64,000 nucleotides of DNA from Cannabis sativa (GCF_029168945.1 NC_083603.1:2170001-2234000); one strand, 5' to 3'. Shown: positions 45,001-59,800, numbered from the stretch's first letter. Program-made: numbers and translations. The notes: generated by a model from the letters alone, not told the origin.

Positions 45001-48000
45001 GGCCATTTCAACAAATTTTAACCCAAAACCATTCTTCATATTCATTTCTTAGTAGTACAAATTGATTGTGACTAGTGGCAAAAAATATTCCGAGATTGGT
45101 CGGTGCCACATTTCACAAAGGGGTACCACTATCAGAAATGTGAGATTTTCACTATTTCGATTAAAACGATCGTTAGTGCAAGAAAACTAATTTTTCTCTC
45201 AACGTGTCCAAGAGAAAAGTGATGCACAACGGTCTTGGCTAGGGCCCCATGAAATTTCATGATCTTTGGAGATGTGTAGGTTGAGATTTTAACAGAAAAC
45301 TAACGAGTGTAAGAGTAAGGAAAAAACTTGTCAAAATTTCCCCTGGAAAGAAGAATATTTTCAATTAGGGGGCCATTTCAACAAATTTTAACCCAAAACC
45401 ATTCTTCATATTCATTTCTTAGTAGTACAAATTGATTGTGACTAGTGGCAAAAAATATTCCGAGATTGGTCAGGGCCACATTTCACAAAGGGGTACCACT
45501 ATCAGAAATGTGAGATTTTCACTATTTCGATTAAAACGATCGTTAGTGCAAGAAAACTAATTTTTCTCTCAACGTGTCCAAGAGAAAAGTGATGCACAAC
45601 GGTCTTGGGTAGGCCCCCGTGAAATTTCATGATCTTTGGAGATTTGTAGGTTGAGATTTTAACAGATAACTAACGAGTGTATGAGTAAGGAAAAAACTAG
45701 TCAAAATTTCCCCTGAAAAGAAGAATATTTTCAATTAGGGGGCCATTTCAACAAATTTTAACCCAAAACCATTCTTCATATTCATTTCTTAGTAGTACAA
45801 ATTGATTGTGACTAGTGGCAAAAAATATTCCGAGATTGTCCGGGCCACATTTCACAAAGGGGTACCACTATCAGAAATGTGAGATTTTCACTATTTCGAT
45901 TAAAACGATCGTTAGTGCAAGAAAACTAATTTTTCTCTCAACGTGTCCAAGAGAAAAGTGATGCACAACGGTCTTGGCTAGGGCCCCATGAAATTTCATG
46001 ATCTTTGGAGATGTGTAGGTTGAGATTTTAACAGAAAACTAACGAGTGTAAGAGTAAGGAAAAAACTTGTCAAAATTTCCCATGAAAAGAAGAATATTTT
46101 CAATTAGGGGGCCATTTCAAACAATTTTAACCCAAAACCATTCTTCATATTCATTTCTTAGTAGTACAAATTGATTGTGACTAGTGGCAAAAAATATTCC
46201 GAGATTGGTCTGGGCCACATTTCACAAACGGGTACCACTATCAGAAATGTGAGATTTTCACTATTTCGATTAAAACGATCGTTAGTGCAAGAAAACTAAT
46301 TTTTCTCTCAACGTGTCCAAGAGAAAAGTGATGCCCAACGGTCTTGGCTAGGCCCCCGTGAAATTTCATGATCTTTGGAGATGTGTAGGTTGAGATTTTA
46401 ACAGATAACTAACGAGTGTATGAGTAAGGAAAAAACTTGTCAAAATTTCCCCTGAAAAGAAGAATATTTTCAATTAGGGGGCCATTTCAACAAATTTTAA
46501 CCCAAAACCATTCTTCATATTCATTTCTTAGTAGTACAAATTGATTGTGACTAGTGGCAAAAAATATTCCGAGATTGGTCCCGGCCACATTTCACAAAGG
46601 GGTACCACTATCAGAAATGTGAGATTTTCACTATTTCGATTAAAACGATCGTTAGTGCAAGAAAACTAATTTTTCTCTCAACGTGTCCAAGAGAAAAGTG
46701 ATGCACAACGGTCTTGGATAGGGCCCCCTGAAATTTCATGATCTTTGGAGATGTGTAGGTTGAGATTTTAACAGAAAACTAACGAGTGTAAGAGTAAGGA
46801 AAAAACTTGTAAAAATTTCCCCTGAAAAGAAGAATATTTTCAATTAGGGGGCCATTTCAACAAATTTTAACCCAAAACCATTCTTCATATTCATTTCTTA
46901 GTAGTACAAATTGATTGTGACTAGTGGAAAAAAATATTCCGAGATTGGTCCGGGCCACATTTCACAAAGCGGTACCACTATCAGAAATGTGAGATTTTCA
47001 CTATTTCGATTACAACGATCGTTAGTGCAAGAAAACTAATTTTTCTCTCAACGTGTCCAAGAGAAAAGTGATGCACAACGGTCTTGGCTAGGGCCCCATG
47101 AAATTTCATGATGTTTGGAGATGTGTAGGTTGAGATTTTAACAGAAAACAAACGAGTGTAAGAGTAAGGAAAAAACTTGTTAAAATTTCCCCTGAAAGAA
47201 GAATATTTTCAATTAGGGGGCCATTTCAACAAATTTTAACCCAAAACCATTCTTCATATTCATTTCTTAGTAGTACAAATTGATTGTGACTAGTGGCAAA
47301 AAATATTCCGAGATTGGTCCGGGCCACATTTCACAAAGGGGGTACCACTATCAGAAATGTGAGATTTTCACTATTTCGATTAAAACGATCGTTAGTGCAA
47401 GAAAACTAATTTTTCTCTCAACGTGTCCAAGAGAAAAGTGATGCACAACGGTCTTGGCTAGGCCCCCGTGAAATTTCATGATCTTTGGAGATGTGTAGGT
47501 TGAGATTTTAACAGATAACTAACGAGTGTATGAGTAAGGAAAAAACTTGTCAAAATTTCCCCTGAAAAGAAGAATATTTTCAATTAGGGGGCCATTTCAA
47601 CAAATTTTAACCCAAAACCATTCTTCATATTCATTTCTTAGTAGTACAAATTGATTGTGACTAGTGGCAAAAAATATTCCGAGATTGGTCCGGCTATTTC
47701 GATTAAAACGATCGTTAGTGCAAGAAAACTAATTTTTCTCTCAACGTGTCCAAGAGAAAAGTGATGCACAACGGTCTTGGCTAGGGCCCCATGAAATTTC
47801 ATGATGTTTGGAGATGTGTAGGTTGAGATTTTAACAGAAAACTAACGAGTGTAAGAGTAAGGAAAAAACTTGTAAAAATTTCCCCTGAAAAGAAGAATAT
47901 TTTCAATTAGGGGGCCATTTCAACAAATTTTAACCCAAAACCATTCTTCATATTCATTTCTTAGTAGTACAAATTGATTGTGACTAGTGGCAAAAAATAT

Positions 48001-49380
48001 TCCGAGATTGGTCCGGGCCACATTTCACAAAGGGGTACCACTATCAGAAATGTGAGATTTTCACTATTTAGATTAAAACGATCGTTAGTGCAAGAAAACT
48101 AATTTTTCTCTCAACGTGTCCAAGAGAAAAGTGATGCCCAACGGTCTTGGGTAGGCCCCCGTGAAATTTCATGATCTTTGGAGATGTGTAGGTTGAGATT
48201 TTAACAGATAACTAACGAGTGTATGAGTAAGGAAAAAACTTGTCAAAATTTCCCCTGAAAAGAAGAATATTTTCAATTAGGGGGCCATTTCAACAAATTT
48301 TAACCCAAAACCATTCTTCATATTCATTTCTTAGTAGTACAAATTGATTGTGACTAGTGGCAAAAAATATTCCGAGATTGGTCCGGCCACATTTCACAAA
48401 GGGGTACCACTATCAGAAATGTGAGATTTTCACTATTTCGATTAAAACGATCGTTAGTGCAAGAAAACTAATTTTTCTCTCAACGTGTCCAAGAGAAAAG
48501 TGATGCACAACGGTCTTGGATAGGGCCCCCTTAAATTTCATGATCTTTGGAGATGTGTAGGTTGAGATTTTAACAGAAAACTAACGAGTGTAAGAGTAAG
48601 GAAAAAACTTGTCAAAATTTCCCCTGAAAAGAAGAATATTTTCAATTAGGGGGCCATTTCAACAAATTTTAACCCAAAACCATTCTTCATATTCATTTCT
48701 TAGTAGTACAAATTGATTGTGACTAGTGGCAAAAAATATTCCGAGATTGGTCTGGGCCACATTTCACAAAGGGGTACCACTATCAGAAATGTGAGATTTT
48801 CACTATTTCGATTAAAACGATCGTTAGTGCAAGAAAACTAATTTTTCTCTCAACGTGTCCAAGAGAAAAGTGATGCACAACGGTCTTGGCTAGGGCCCCA
48901 TGAAATTTCATGATGTTTGGAGATGTGTAGGTTGAGATTTTAACAGAAAACTAACGAGTGTAAGAGTAAGGAAAAAACTTGTCAAAATTTCCCCTGAAAG
49001 AAGAATATTTTCAATTAGGGGGCCATTTCAACAAATTTTAACCCAAAACCATTCTTCATATTCATTTCTTAGTAGTACAAATTGATTGTGACTAGTGGCA
49101 AAAAATATTCCGAGATTGGTCCGGGCCACATTTCACAAAGGGGGTACCACTATCAGAAATGTGAGATTTTCACTATTTCGATTAAAACGATCGTTAGTGC
49201 AAGAAAACTAATTTTTCTCTCAACGTGTCCAAGAGAAAAGTGATGCCCAACGGTCTTGGGTAGGCCCCCGTGAAATTTCATGATCTTTGGAGATGTGTAG
49301 GTTGAGATTTTAACAGATAACTAACGAGTGTATGAGTAAGGAAAAAACTTGTCAAAATTTCCCCTGAAAAGAAGAATATT
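42030..49380. repeat. Four consecutive five-monomer higher-order repeats (A-B-C-A-B)
   Basis: Units starting at 42030, 43880, 45730 and 47579 each open a block of about 1850 bp ordered A-B-C-A-B. Type A has GGCTAGGGCCCCATG, mostly GATGTTTGG, and GAAAAC. Type B has GG(G/C)TAGGCCCCCGTG, GATC, GATAAC and GTGTATGAG. Type C has GGATAGGGCCCCCT, GATC and GAAAAC. In each block the fourth unit (an A) also ends in a shared-position variant: CCTGGAAAG in the first two blocks and CCTGAAAGAAG in the last two. This supports duplication of whole pentamers. Confidence 0.8.
47579..47901. repeat. Satellite monomer with a 47-bp deletion
   Basis: This unit is 323 bp. The segment from GCCACATTTC to GATTTTCA, including the GGTACC site, is missing, joining GGTCCGG to CTATTTCG at 47694. 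It is otherwise type A. No other unit in the window has this deletion. Confidence 0.9.
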
Positions 49381-50120
49381 TTCAATTAGGGGGCCATTTC
49401 AACAAATTTTAACCCAAAACCATTCTTCATATTCATTTCTTAGTAGTACAAATTGATTGTCACTAGTGGCAAAAAATATTCCGAGATTGGTCCGGGCCAC
49501 ATTTCACAAAGGGGTACCACTATCAGAAATGTGAGATTTTCACTATTTCGATTAAAACGATCGTTAGTGCAAGAAAACTAATTTTTCTCTCAACGTGTCC
49601 AAGAGAAAAGTGATGCACAACGGTCTTGGCTAGGGCCCCATGAAATTTCATGATGTTTGGAGATGTGTAGGTTGAGATTTTAACAGAAAACTAACGAGTG
49701 TAAGAGTAAGGAAAAAACTTGTCAAAATTTCCCCTGAAAAGAAGAATATTTTCAATTAGGGGGCCATTTCAAACAATTTTAACCCAAAACCATTCTTCAT
49801 ATTCATTTCTTAGTAGTACAAATTGATTGTGACTAGTGGCAAAAAATATTCCGAGATTGGTCCGGGCCACATTTCACAAAGGGGTACCACTATCAGAAAT
49901 GTGAGATTTTCACTATTTCGATTAAAACGATCGTTAGTGCAAGAAAACTAATTTTTCTCTCAACGTGTCCAAGAGAAAAGTGATGCCCAACGGTCTTGGG
50001 TAGGCCCCCGTGAAATTTCATGATCTTTGGAGATGTGTAGGTTGAGATTTTAACAGATAACTAACGAGTGTATGAGTAAGGAAAAAACTTGTCAAAATTT
50101 CCCCTGAAAAGAAGAATATT

Positions 50121-53100
50121 TTCAATTAGGGTGCCATTTCAACAAATTTTAACCCAAAACCATTCTTCATATTCATTTCTTAGTAGTACAAATTGATTGT
50201 GACTAGTGGCAAAAAATATTCCGAGATTGGTCCGGGCCACATTTCACAAAGGGGTACCACTATCAGAAATGTGAGATTTTCACTATTTCGATTAAAACGA
50301 TCGTTAGTGCAAGAAAACTAATTTTTCTCTCAACGTGTCCAAGAGAAAAGTGATGCACAACGGTCTTGGCTAGGGCCCCATGAAATTTCATGATGTTTGG
50401 AGATGTGTAGGTTGAGATTTTAACGAGAAAACTAACGAGTGTAAGAGTAAGGAAAAAACTTGTCAAAATTTCCCCTGAAAAGAAGAATATTTTCAATTAG
50501 GGGGCCATTTCAACAAATTTTAACCCAAAACCATTCTTCATATTCATTTCTTAGTAGTACAAATTGATTGTGACTAGTGGCAAAAAATATTCCGAGATTG
50601 GTCCGGGCCACATTTCACAAAGGGGTACCACTATCAGAAATGTGAGATTTTCACTATTTCGATTAAAACGATCGTTAGTGCAAGAAAACTAATTTTTCTC
50701 TCAACGTGTCCAAGAGAAAAGTGATGCCCAACGGTCTTGGGTAGGCCCCCGTGAAATTTCATGATCTTTGGAGATGTGTAGGTTGAGATTTTAACAGATA
50801 ACTAACGAGTGTATGAGTAAGGAAAAAACTTGTCAAAATTTCCCCTGAAAAGAAGAATATTTTCAATTAGGGGGCCATTTCAACAAATTTTAACCCAAAA
50901 CCATTCTTCATATTCATTTCTTAGTAGTACAAATTGATTGTGACTAGTGGCAAAAAATATTCCGAGATTGGTTCGGGCCACATTTCACAAAGGGGTACCA
51001 CTATCAGAAATGTGAGATTTTCACTATTTCGATTAAAACGATCGTTAGTGCAAGAAAACTAATTTTTCTCTCAACGTGTCCAAGAGAAAAGTGATGCACA
51101 ACGGTCTTGGCTAGGGCCCCGTGAAATTTCATGATCTTTGGAGATGTGTAGGTTGAGATTTTAACAGAAAACTAACGAGTGTAAGAGTAAGGAAAAAACT
51201 TGTCAAAATTTCCCCTGAAAAGAAGAATATTTTCAATTAGGGGGCCATATCAACAAATTTTAACCCAAAACCATTCTTCATATTCATTTCTTAGTAGTAC
51301 AAATTGATTGTGACTAGTGGCAAAAAATATTCCGAGATTGGTCCGGGCCACATTTCACAAAGGGGTACCACTATCAGAAATGTGAGATTTTCACTATTTC
51401 GATTAAAACGATCGTTAGTGCAAGAAAACTAATTTTTCTCTCAACGTGTCCAAGAGAAAAGTGATGCACAACGGTCTTGGCTAGGGCCCCATGAAATTTC
51501 ATGATGTTTGGAGATGTGTAGGTTGAGATTTTAACAGAAAACTAACGAGTGTAAGAGTAAGGAAAAAACTTGTCAAAATTTCCCCTGGAAAGAAGAATAT
51601 TTTCAATTAGGGGGCCATTTCAACAAATTTTAACCCAAAACCATTCTTCATATTCATTTCTTAGTAGTACAAATTGATTGTGACTAGTGGCAAAAAATAT
51701 TCCGAGATTGGTCCGGGCCACATTTCACAAATGGGGTACCACTATCAGAAATGTGAGATTTTCACTATTTCCATTAAAACGATCGTTAGTGCAAGAAAAC
51801 TAATTTTTCTCTCAACGTGTCCAAGAGAAAAGTGATGCCCAACGGTCTTGGGTAGGCCCCCGTGAAATTTCATGATCTTTGGAGATGTGTAGGTTGAGAT
51901 TTTAACAGATAACTAACGAGTGTATGAGTAAGGAAAAAACTTGTCAAAATTTCCCCTGAAAAGAAGAATATTTTCAATTAGGGGGCCATTTCAACAAATT
52001 TTAACCCAAAACCATTCTTCATATTCATTTCTTAGTAGTACAAATTGATTGTGACTAGTGGCAAAAAATATTCCGAGATTGGTCCGGGCCACATTTCACA
52101 AAGGGGTACCACTATCAGAAATGTGAGATTTTCACTATTTCGATTAAAACGATCGTTAGTGCAAGAAAACTAATTTTTCTCTCAACGTGTCCAAGAGAAA
52201 AGTGATGCACAACGGTCTTGGCTAGGGCCCCATGAAATTTCATGATGTTTGGAGATGTGTAGGTTGAGATTTTAACAGATAACTAACGAGTGTAAGAGTA
52301 AGGAAAAAACTTGTCAAAATTTCCCCTGAAAAGAAGAATATTTTCAATTAGGGGGCCATTTCAAACAATTTTAACCCAAAACCATTCTTCATATTCATTT
52401 CTTAGTAGTACAAATTGATTGTGACTAGTGGCAAAAAATATTCCGAGATTGGTCCGGGCCACATTTCACAAAGGGGTACCACTATCAGAAATGTGAGATT
52501 TTCACTATTTCGATTAAAACGATCGTTAGTGCAAGAAAACTAATTTTTCTCTCAACGTGTCCAAGAGAAAAGTGATGCCCAACGGTCTTGGGTAGGCCCC
52601 CGTGAAATTTCATGATCTTTGGAGATGTGTAGGTTGAGATTTTAACAGATAACTAACGAGTGTATGAGTAAGGAAAAAACTTGTCAAAATTTCCCCTGAA
52701 AAGAAGAATATTTTCAATTAGGGTGCCATTTCAACAAATTTTAACCCAAAACCATTCTTCATATTCATTTCTTAGTAGTACAAATTGATTGTGACTAGTG
52801 GCAAAAAATATTCCGAGATTGGTCCGGGCCACATTTCACAAAGGGGTACCACTATCAGAAATGTGAGATTTTCACTATTTCGATTAAAACGATCGTTAGT
52901 GCAAGAAAACTAATTTTTCTCTCAACGTGTCCAAGAGAAAAGTGATGCACAACGGTCTTGGATAGGGCCCCCTTAAATTTCATGATCTTTGGAGATGTGT
53001 AGGTTGAGATTTTAACAGAAAACTAACGAGTGTAAGAGTAAGGAAAAAACTTGTCAAAATTTCCCCTGAAAAGAAGAATATTTTCAATTAGGGGGCCATT

Positions 53101-53822
53101 TCAACAAATTTTAACCCAAAACCATTCTTCATATTCATTTCTTAGTAGTACAAATTGATTGTGACTAGTGGCAAAAAATATTCCGAGATTGGTTCGGTCC
53201 ACATTTCACAAAGCGGTACCACTATCAGAAATGTGAGATTTTCACTATTTCGATTAAAACGATCGTTAGTGCAAGAAAACTAATTTTTCTCTCAACGTGT
53301 CCAAGAGAAAAGTGATGCACAACGGTCTTGGGTAGGGCCCCATGAAATTTCATGATGTTTGGAGATGTGTAGGTTGAGATTTTAACATAAAACTAACGAG
53401 TGTAAGAGTAAGGAAAAAACTTGTCAAAATTTTCCCTGAAAAGAAGAATATTTTCAATTAGGGGGCCATTTCAACAAATTTTAACCCAAAACCATTCTTC
53501 ATATTCATTTCTTAGTAGTACAAATTGATTGTGACTAGTGGCAAAAAATATTCCGAGATTGGTCCGGGCCACATTTCACAAAGGGGTACCACTATCAGAA
53601 ATGTGAGATTTTCACCATTTCGATTAAAACGATCGTTAGTGCAAGAAAACTAATTTTTCTCTCAACGTGTCCAAGAGAAAAGTGATGCCCAACGGTCTTG
53701 GGTAGGCCCCCGTGAAATTTCATGATCTTTGGAGATGTGTAGGTTGAGATTTTAACAGATAACTAACGAGTGTATGAGTAAGGAAAAAACTAGTCAAAAT
53801 TTCCCCTGAAAAGAAGAATATT
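50121..53822. repeat. Two further A-B-x-A-B pentamers in the satellite array
   Basis: Blocks starting at 50121 and 51973. In the first, the third unit is an A-like unit with GCCCCGTG and GATC rather than a C, but the fourth unit again carries CCTGGAAAG. The second is A-B-C-A-B. A last clear pentamer is at 56044-57893, also with CCTGGAAAG in unit 4. Between and after these, A-B dimers dominate. Confidence 0.7.
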
Positions 53823-56800
53823 TTCAATTAGGGGGCCATTTCAACAAATTTTAACCCAAAACCATTCTTCATATTCATTTCTTAGTAGTACAAATTGATT
53901 GTGACTAGTGGCAAAAAATATTCCGAGATTGGTCTGGGCCACATTTCACAAAGGGGTACCACTATCAGAAATGTGAGATTTTCACTATTTCGATTAAAAC
54001 GATCGTTAGTGCAAGAAAACTAATTTTTCTCTCAACGTGTCCAAGAGAAAAGTGATGCACAACGGTCTTGGCTAGGGCCCCATGAAATTTCATGATGTTT
54101 GGAGATGTGTAGGTTGAGATTTTAACAGATAACTAACGAGTGTAAGAGTAAGGAAAAAACTTGTCAAAATTTCCCCTGAAAAGAAGAATATTTTCAATTA
54201 GGGGGCCATTTCAACAAATTTTAACCCAAAACCATTCTTCATATTCATTTCTTAGTAGTACAAATTGATTGTGACTAGTGGCAAAAAATATTCCGAGATT
54301 GGTCCGGGCCACATTTCACAAAGGGGTACCACTATCAGAAATGTGAGATTTTCACTATTTCGATTAAAACGATCGTTAGTGCAAGAAAACTAATTTTTCT
54401 CTCAACGTGTCCAAGAGAAAAGTGATGCCCAACGGTCTTGGGTAGGCCCCCGTGAAATTTCATGATCTTTGGAGATGTGTAGGTTGAGATTTTAACAGAT
54501 AACTAACGAGTGTATGAGTAAGGAAAAAACTAGTCAAAATTTCCCCTGAAAAGAAGAATATTTTCAATTAGGGGGCCATTTCAACAAATTTTAACCCAAA
54601 ACCATTCTTCATATTCATTTCTTAGTAGTACAAATTGATTGTGACTAGTGGCAAAAAATATTCCGAGATTGGTCCGGGCCACATTTCACAAAGGGGGTAC
54701 CACTATAGAAAATGTGAGATTTTCACTATTTCAATTAAAACGATCGTTAGTGCAAGAAAACTAATTTTTCTCTCAACGTGTCCAAGAGAAAAGTGATGCC
54801 CAACGGTCTTGGCTAGGCCCCCGTGAAATTTCATGATCTTTGGAGATGTGTAGGTTGAGATTTTAACAGATAACTAACGAGTGTATGAGTAAGGAAAAAA
54901 CTTGTCAAAATTTCCCCTGAAAAGAAGAATATTTTCAATTAGGGGGCCATTTCAACAAATTTTAACCCAAAACCATTCTTCATATTCATTTCTTAGTAGT
55001 ACAAATTGATTGTGACTAGTGGCAAAAAATATTCCGAGATTGGTCCGAGCCACATTTCACAAAGGGGTACCACTATCAGAAATGTGAGATTTTCACTATT
55101 TCGATTAAAACGATCGTTAGTGCAAGAAAACTAATTTTTCTCTCAACGTGTCCAAGAGAAAAGTGATGCACAACGGTCTTGGCTAGGGCCCCATGAAATT
55201 TCATGATGTTTGGAGATGTGTAGTTTGAGATTTTAACAGAAAACTAACGAGTGTAAGAGTAAGGAAAAAACTTGTCAAAATTTCCCCTGAAAAGAAGAAT
55301 ATTTTCAATTAGGGGGCCATTTCAACAAATTTTAACCCAAAACCATTCTTCATATTCATTTCTTAGTAGTACAAATTGATTGTGACTAGTGGCAAAAAAT
55401 ATTCCGAGATTGGTCCGGGCCACATTTCACAAAGGGGTACCACTATCAGAAATGTGAGATTTTCACTATTTCGATTAAAACGATCGTTAGTGCAAGAAAA
55501 CTAATTTTTCTCTCAACGTGTCCAAGAGAAAAGTGATGCCCAACGGTCTTGGGTAGGCCCCCGTGAAATTTCATGATCTTTGGAGATGTGTAGGTTGAGA
55601 TTTTAACGAGATAACTAACGAGTGTATGAGTAAGGAAAAAACTTGTCAAAATTTCCCCTGAAAAGAAGAATATTTTCAATTAGGGGGCCATTTCAACAAA
55701 TTTTAACCCAAAACCATTCTTCATATTCATTTCTTAGTAGTACAAATTGATTGTGACTAGTGGCAAAAAATATTCCGAGATTGGTCGGGCCACATTTCAC
55801 AAAGGGGTACCACTATCAGAAATGTGAGATTTTCACTATTTCGATTAAAACGATCGTTAGTGCAAGAAAACTAATTTTTCTCTCAACGTGTCCAAGAGAA
55901 AAGTGATGCACAACGGTCTTGGATAGGGCCCCCTTAAATTTCATGATCTTTGGAGATGTGTAGGTTGAGATTTTAACAGAAAACTAACGAGTGTAAGAGT
56001 AAGGAAAAAACTTGTCAAAATTTCCCCTGAAAAGAAGAATATTTTCAATTAGGGGGCCATTTCAACAAATTTTAACCCAAAACCATTCTTCATATTCATT
56101 TCTTAGTAGTACAAATTGATTGTGACTAGTGGCAAAAAATATTCCGAGATTGGTCCGGGCCACATTTCACAAAGGGGTACCACTATCAGAAATGTGAGAT
56201 TTTGACTATTTCGATTAAAACGATCGTTAGTGCAAGAAAACTAATTTTTCTCTCAACGTGTCCAAGAGAAAAGTGATGCACAACGGTCTTGGCTAGGGCC
56301 CCATGAAATTTCATGATGTTTGGAGATGTGTAGGTTGAGATTTTAACAGAAAACTAACGAGTGTAAGAGTAAGGAAAAAACTTGTCAAATTTTCCCATGA
56401 AAAGAAGAATATTTTCAATTAGGGGGCCATTTCAACAAATTTTAACCCAAAACCATTCTTCATATTCATTTCTTAGTAGTACAAATTGATTGTGACTAGT
56501 GGCAAAAAATATTCCGAGATTGGTCTGGGCCACATTTCACAAAGGGGTACCACTATCAGAAATGTGAGATTTTCACTATTTCGATTAAAACGATCGTTAG
56601 TGCAAGAAAACTAATTTTTCTCTCAACGTGTCCAAGAGAAAAGTGATGCCCAACGGTCTTGGGTAGGCCCCCGTGAAATTTCATGATCTTTGGAGATGTG
56701 TAGGTTGAGATTTTAACAGATAACTAACGAGTGTATGAGTAAGGAAAAAACTTGTCAAAATTTCCCCTGAAAAGAAGAATATTTTCAATTAGGGGGCCAT

Positions 56801-59800
56801 TTCAACAAATTTTAACCCAAAACCATTCTTCATATTCATTTCTTAGTAGTACAAATTGATTGTGACTAGTGGCAAAAAATATTCCGAGATTGGTCCGGGC
56901 CACATTTCACAAAGGGGTACCACTATCAGAAATGTGAGATTTTCACTATTTCGATTAAAACGATCGTTAGTGCAAGAAAACTAATTTTTCTCTCAACGTG
57001 TCCAAGAGAAAAGTGATGCACAACGGTCTTGGATAGGGCCCCCTTAAATTTCATGATCTTTGGAGATGTGTAGGTTGAGATTTTAACAGAAAACTAACGA
57101 GTGTAAGAGTAAGGAAAAAACTTGTCAAAATTTCCCCTGAAAAGAAGAATATTTTCAATTAGGGGGCCATTTCAACAAATTTTAACCCAAAACCATTCTT
57201 CATATTCATTTCTTAGTAGTACTAATTGATTGTGACTAGTGGCAAAAAATATTCCGAGATTGGTCCGGGCCACATTTAACAAAGGGGTACCACTATCAGA
57301 AATGTGAGATTTTCACTATTTCGATTAAAACGATCGTTAGTGCAAGAAAACTAATTTTTCTCTCAACGTGTCCAAGAGAAAAGTGATGCACAACGGTCTT
57401 GGCTAGGGCCCCATGAAATTTCATGATGTTTGGAGATGTGTAGGTTGAGATTTTAACAGAAAACTAACGAGTGTAAGAGTAAGGAAAAAACTTGTCAAAA
57501 TTTCCCCTGGAAAGAAGAATATTTTCAATTAGGGGGCCATTTCAACAAATTTTAACCCAAAACCATTCTTCATATTCATTTCTTAGTAGTACAAATTGAT
57601 TGTGACTAGTGGCAAAAAATATTCCGAGATTGGTCCGGGCCACATTTCACAAAGGGGTACCACTATCAGAAATGTGAGATTTTCACTATTTCGATTAAAA
57701 CGATCGTTAGTGCAAGAAAACTAATATTTCTCTCAACGTGTCCAAGAGAAAAGTGATGCCCAACGGTCTTGGGTAGGCCCCCGTGAAATTTCATGATCTT
57801 TGGAGATGTGTAGGTTGAGATTTTAACAGATAACTAACGAGTGTATGAGTAAGGAAAAAACTAGTCAAAATTTCCCCTGAAAAGAAGAATATTTTCAATT
57901 TGGGGGCCATTTCAACAAATTTTAACCCAAAACCATTCTTCATATTCATTTCTTAGTAGTACAAATTGATTGTGACTAGTGGCAAAAAATATTCCGAGAT
58001 TGGTCCGGCCACATTTCACAAAGGGGTACCACTATCAGAAATGTGAGATTTTCACTATTTCGATTAAAACGATCGTTAGTGCAAGAAAACTAATTTTTCT
58101 CTCAACGTGTCCAAGAGAAAGGTGATGCACAACGGTCTTGGCTAGGGCCCCATGAAATTTCATGATGTTTGGAGATGTGTAGGTTGAGATTTTAACAGAA
58201 AACTAACGAGTGTATGAGTAAGGAAAAAACTTGTCAAAATTTCCCCTGAAAAGAAGAATATTTTCAATTAGGGGGCCATTTCAACAAATTTTAACCCAAA
58301 ACCATTCTTCATATTCATTTCTTAGTAGTACAAATTGATTGTGACTAGTGGCAAAAAATATTCCGAGATAGGTCCGGGCCACATTTCACAAAGGGGTACC
58401 ACTATCAGAAATGTGAGATTTTTACTATTTCGATTAAAACGATCGTTAGTGCAAGAAAACTAATTTTTCTCTCAACGTGTCCAAGAGAAAAGTGATGCCC
58501 AACGGTCTTGGGTAGGCCCCCGTGAAATTTCATGATCTTTGGAGATGTGTAGGTTGAGATTTTAACAGATAACTAACGAGTGTATGAGTAAGGAAAAAAC
58601 TAGTCAAAATTTCCCCTGAAAAGAAGAATATTTTCAATTAGGGGGCCATTTCAACAAATTTTAACCCAAAACCATTCTTCATATTCATTTCTTAGTAGTA
58701 CAAATTGATTGTGACAAGTGGCAAAAAATATTCCGAGATTGGTCCGGGCCACATTTCACAAAGGGGTACCACTATCAGAAATGTGAGATTTTCACTATTT
58801 CGATTAAAACGATCGTTAGTGCAAGAAAACTAATTTTTCTCTCAACGTGTCCAAGAGAAAAGTGATGCACAACGGTCTTGGCTAGGGCCCCATGAAATTT
58901 CATGATGTTTGGAGATGTGTAGGTTGAGATTTTAACAGAAAACTAACGAGTGTATGAGTAAGGAAAAAACTTGTCAAAATTTCCCCTGAAAAGAAGAATA
59001 TTTTCAATTAGGGGGCCATTTCAACAAATTTTAACCCAAAACCATTCTTCATATTCATTTCTTAGTAGTACAAATTGATTGTGACTAGTGGCAAAAAATA
59101 TTCCGAGATTGGTCCGGGCCACATTTCACAAAGGGGTACCACTATCAGAAATGTGAGATTTTTACTATTTCGATTAAAACGATCGTTAGTGCAAGAAAAC
59201 TAATTTTTCTCACAACGTGTCCAAGAGAAAAGTGATGCACAACGGTCTTGGCTAGGCCTCTGTGAAATTTCATGATCTTTGGAGATGTGTAGGTTGAGAT
59301 TTTAACAGATAACTAACGAGTGTAAGAGTAAGGAAAAAACTTGTTAAAATTTCCCCTGAAAGGAAGAATATTTTAAATTAGGGGGCCATTTCAAAAAATT
59401 TTAACCCAAAACCATTCTTCATATTCATTTCTTAGTAGTACAAATTAATTGTGACTAGTGGCAAAAAATATTCCGAGATTGGTCCGGGCCACATTTCACA
59501 AAGGGGTACCACTATCAGAAATGTGAGATTTTCACTATTTCGATTAAAACGATCGTTAGTGCAAGAAAACTAATTTTTCTCTCAACGTGTCCAAGATAAA
59601 AGTGATGCACAACGGTCTTGGCTAGGGCCCCATGAAATTTCATGATGTTTGGAGATGTGTAGGTTGAGATTTTAACAGAAAACTAACGAGTGTAAGAGTA
59701 AGGAAAAAACTTGTCAAAATTTCCCTTGAAAAGAAGAATATTTTCAATTAGGGGGCCATTTCAACAAATTTTAACCCAAAACCATTCTTCATATTCATTT

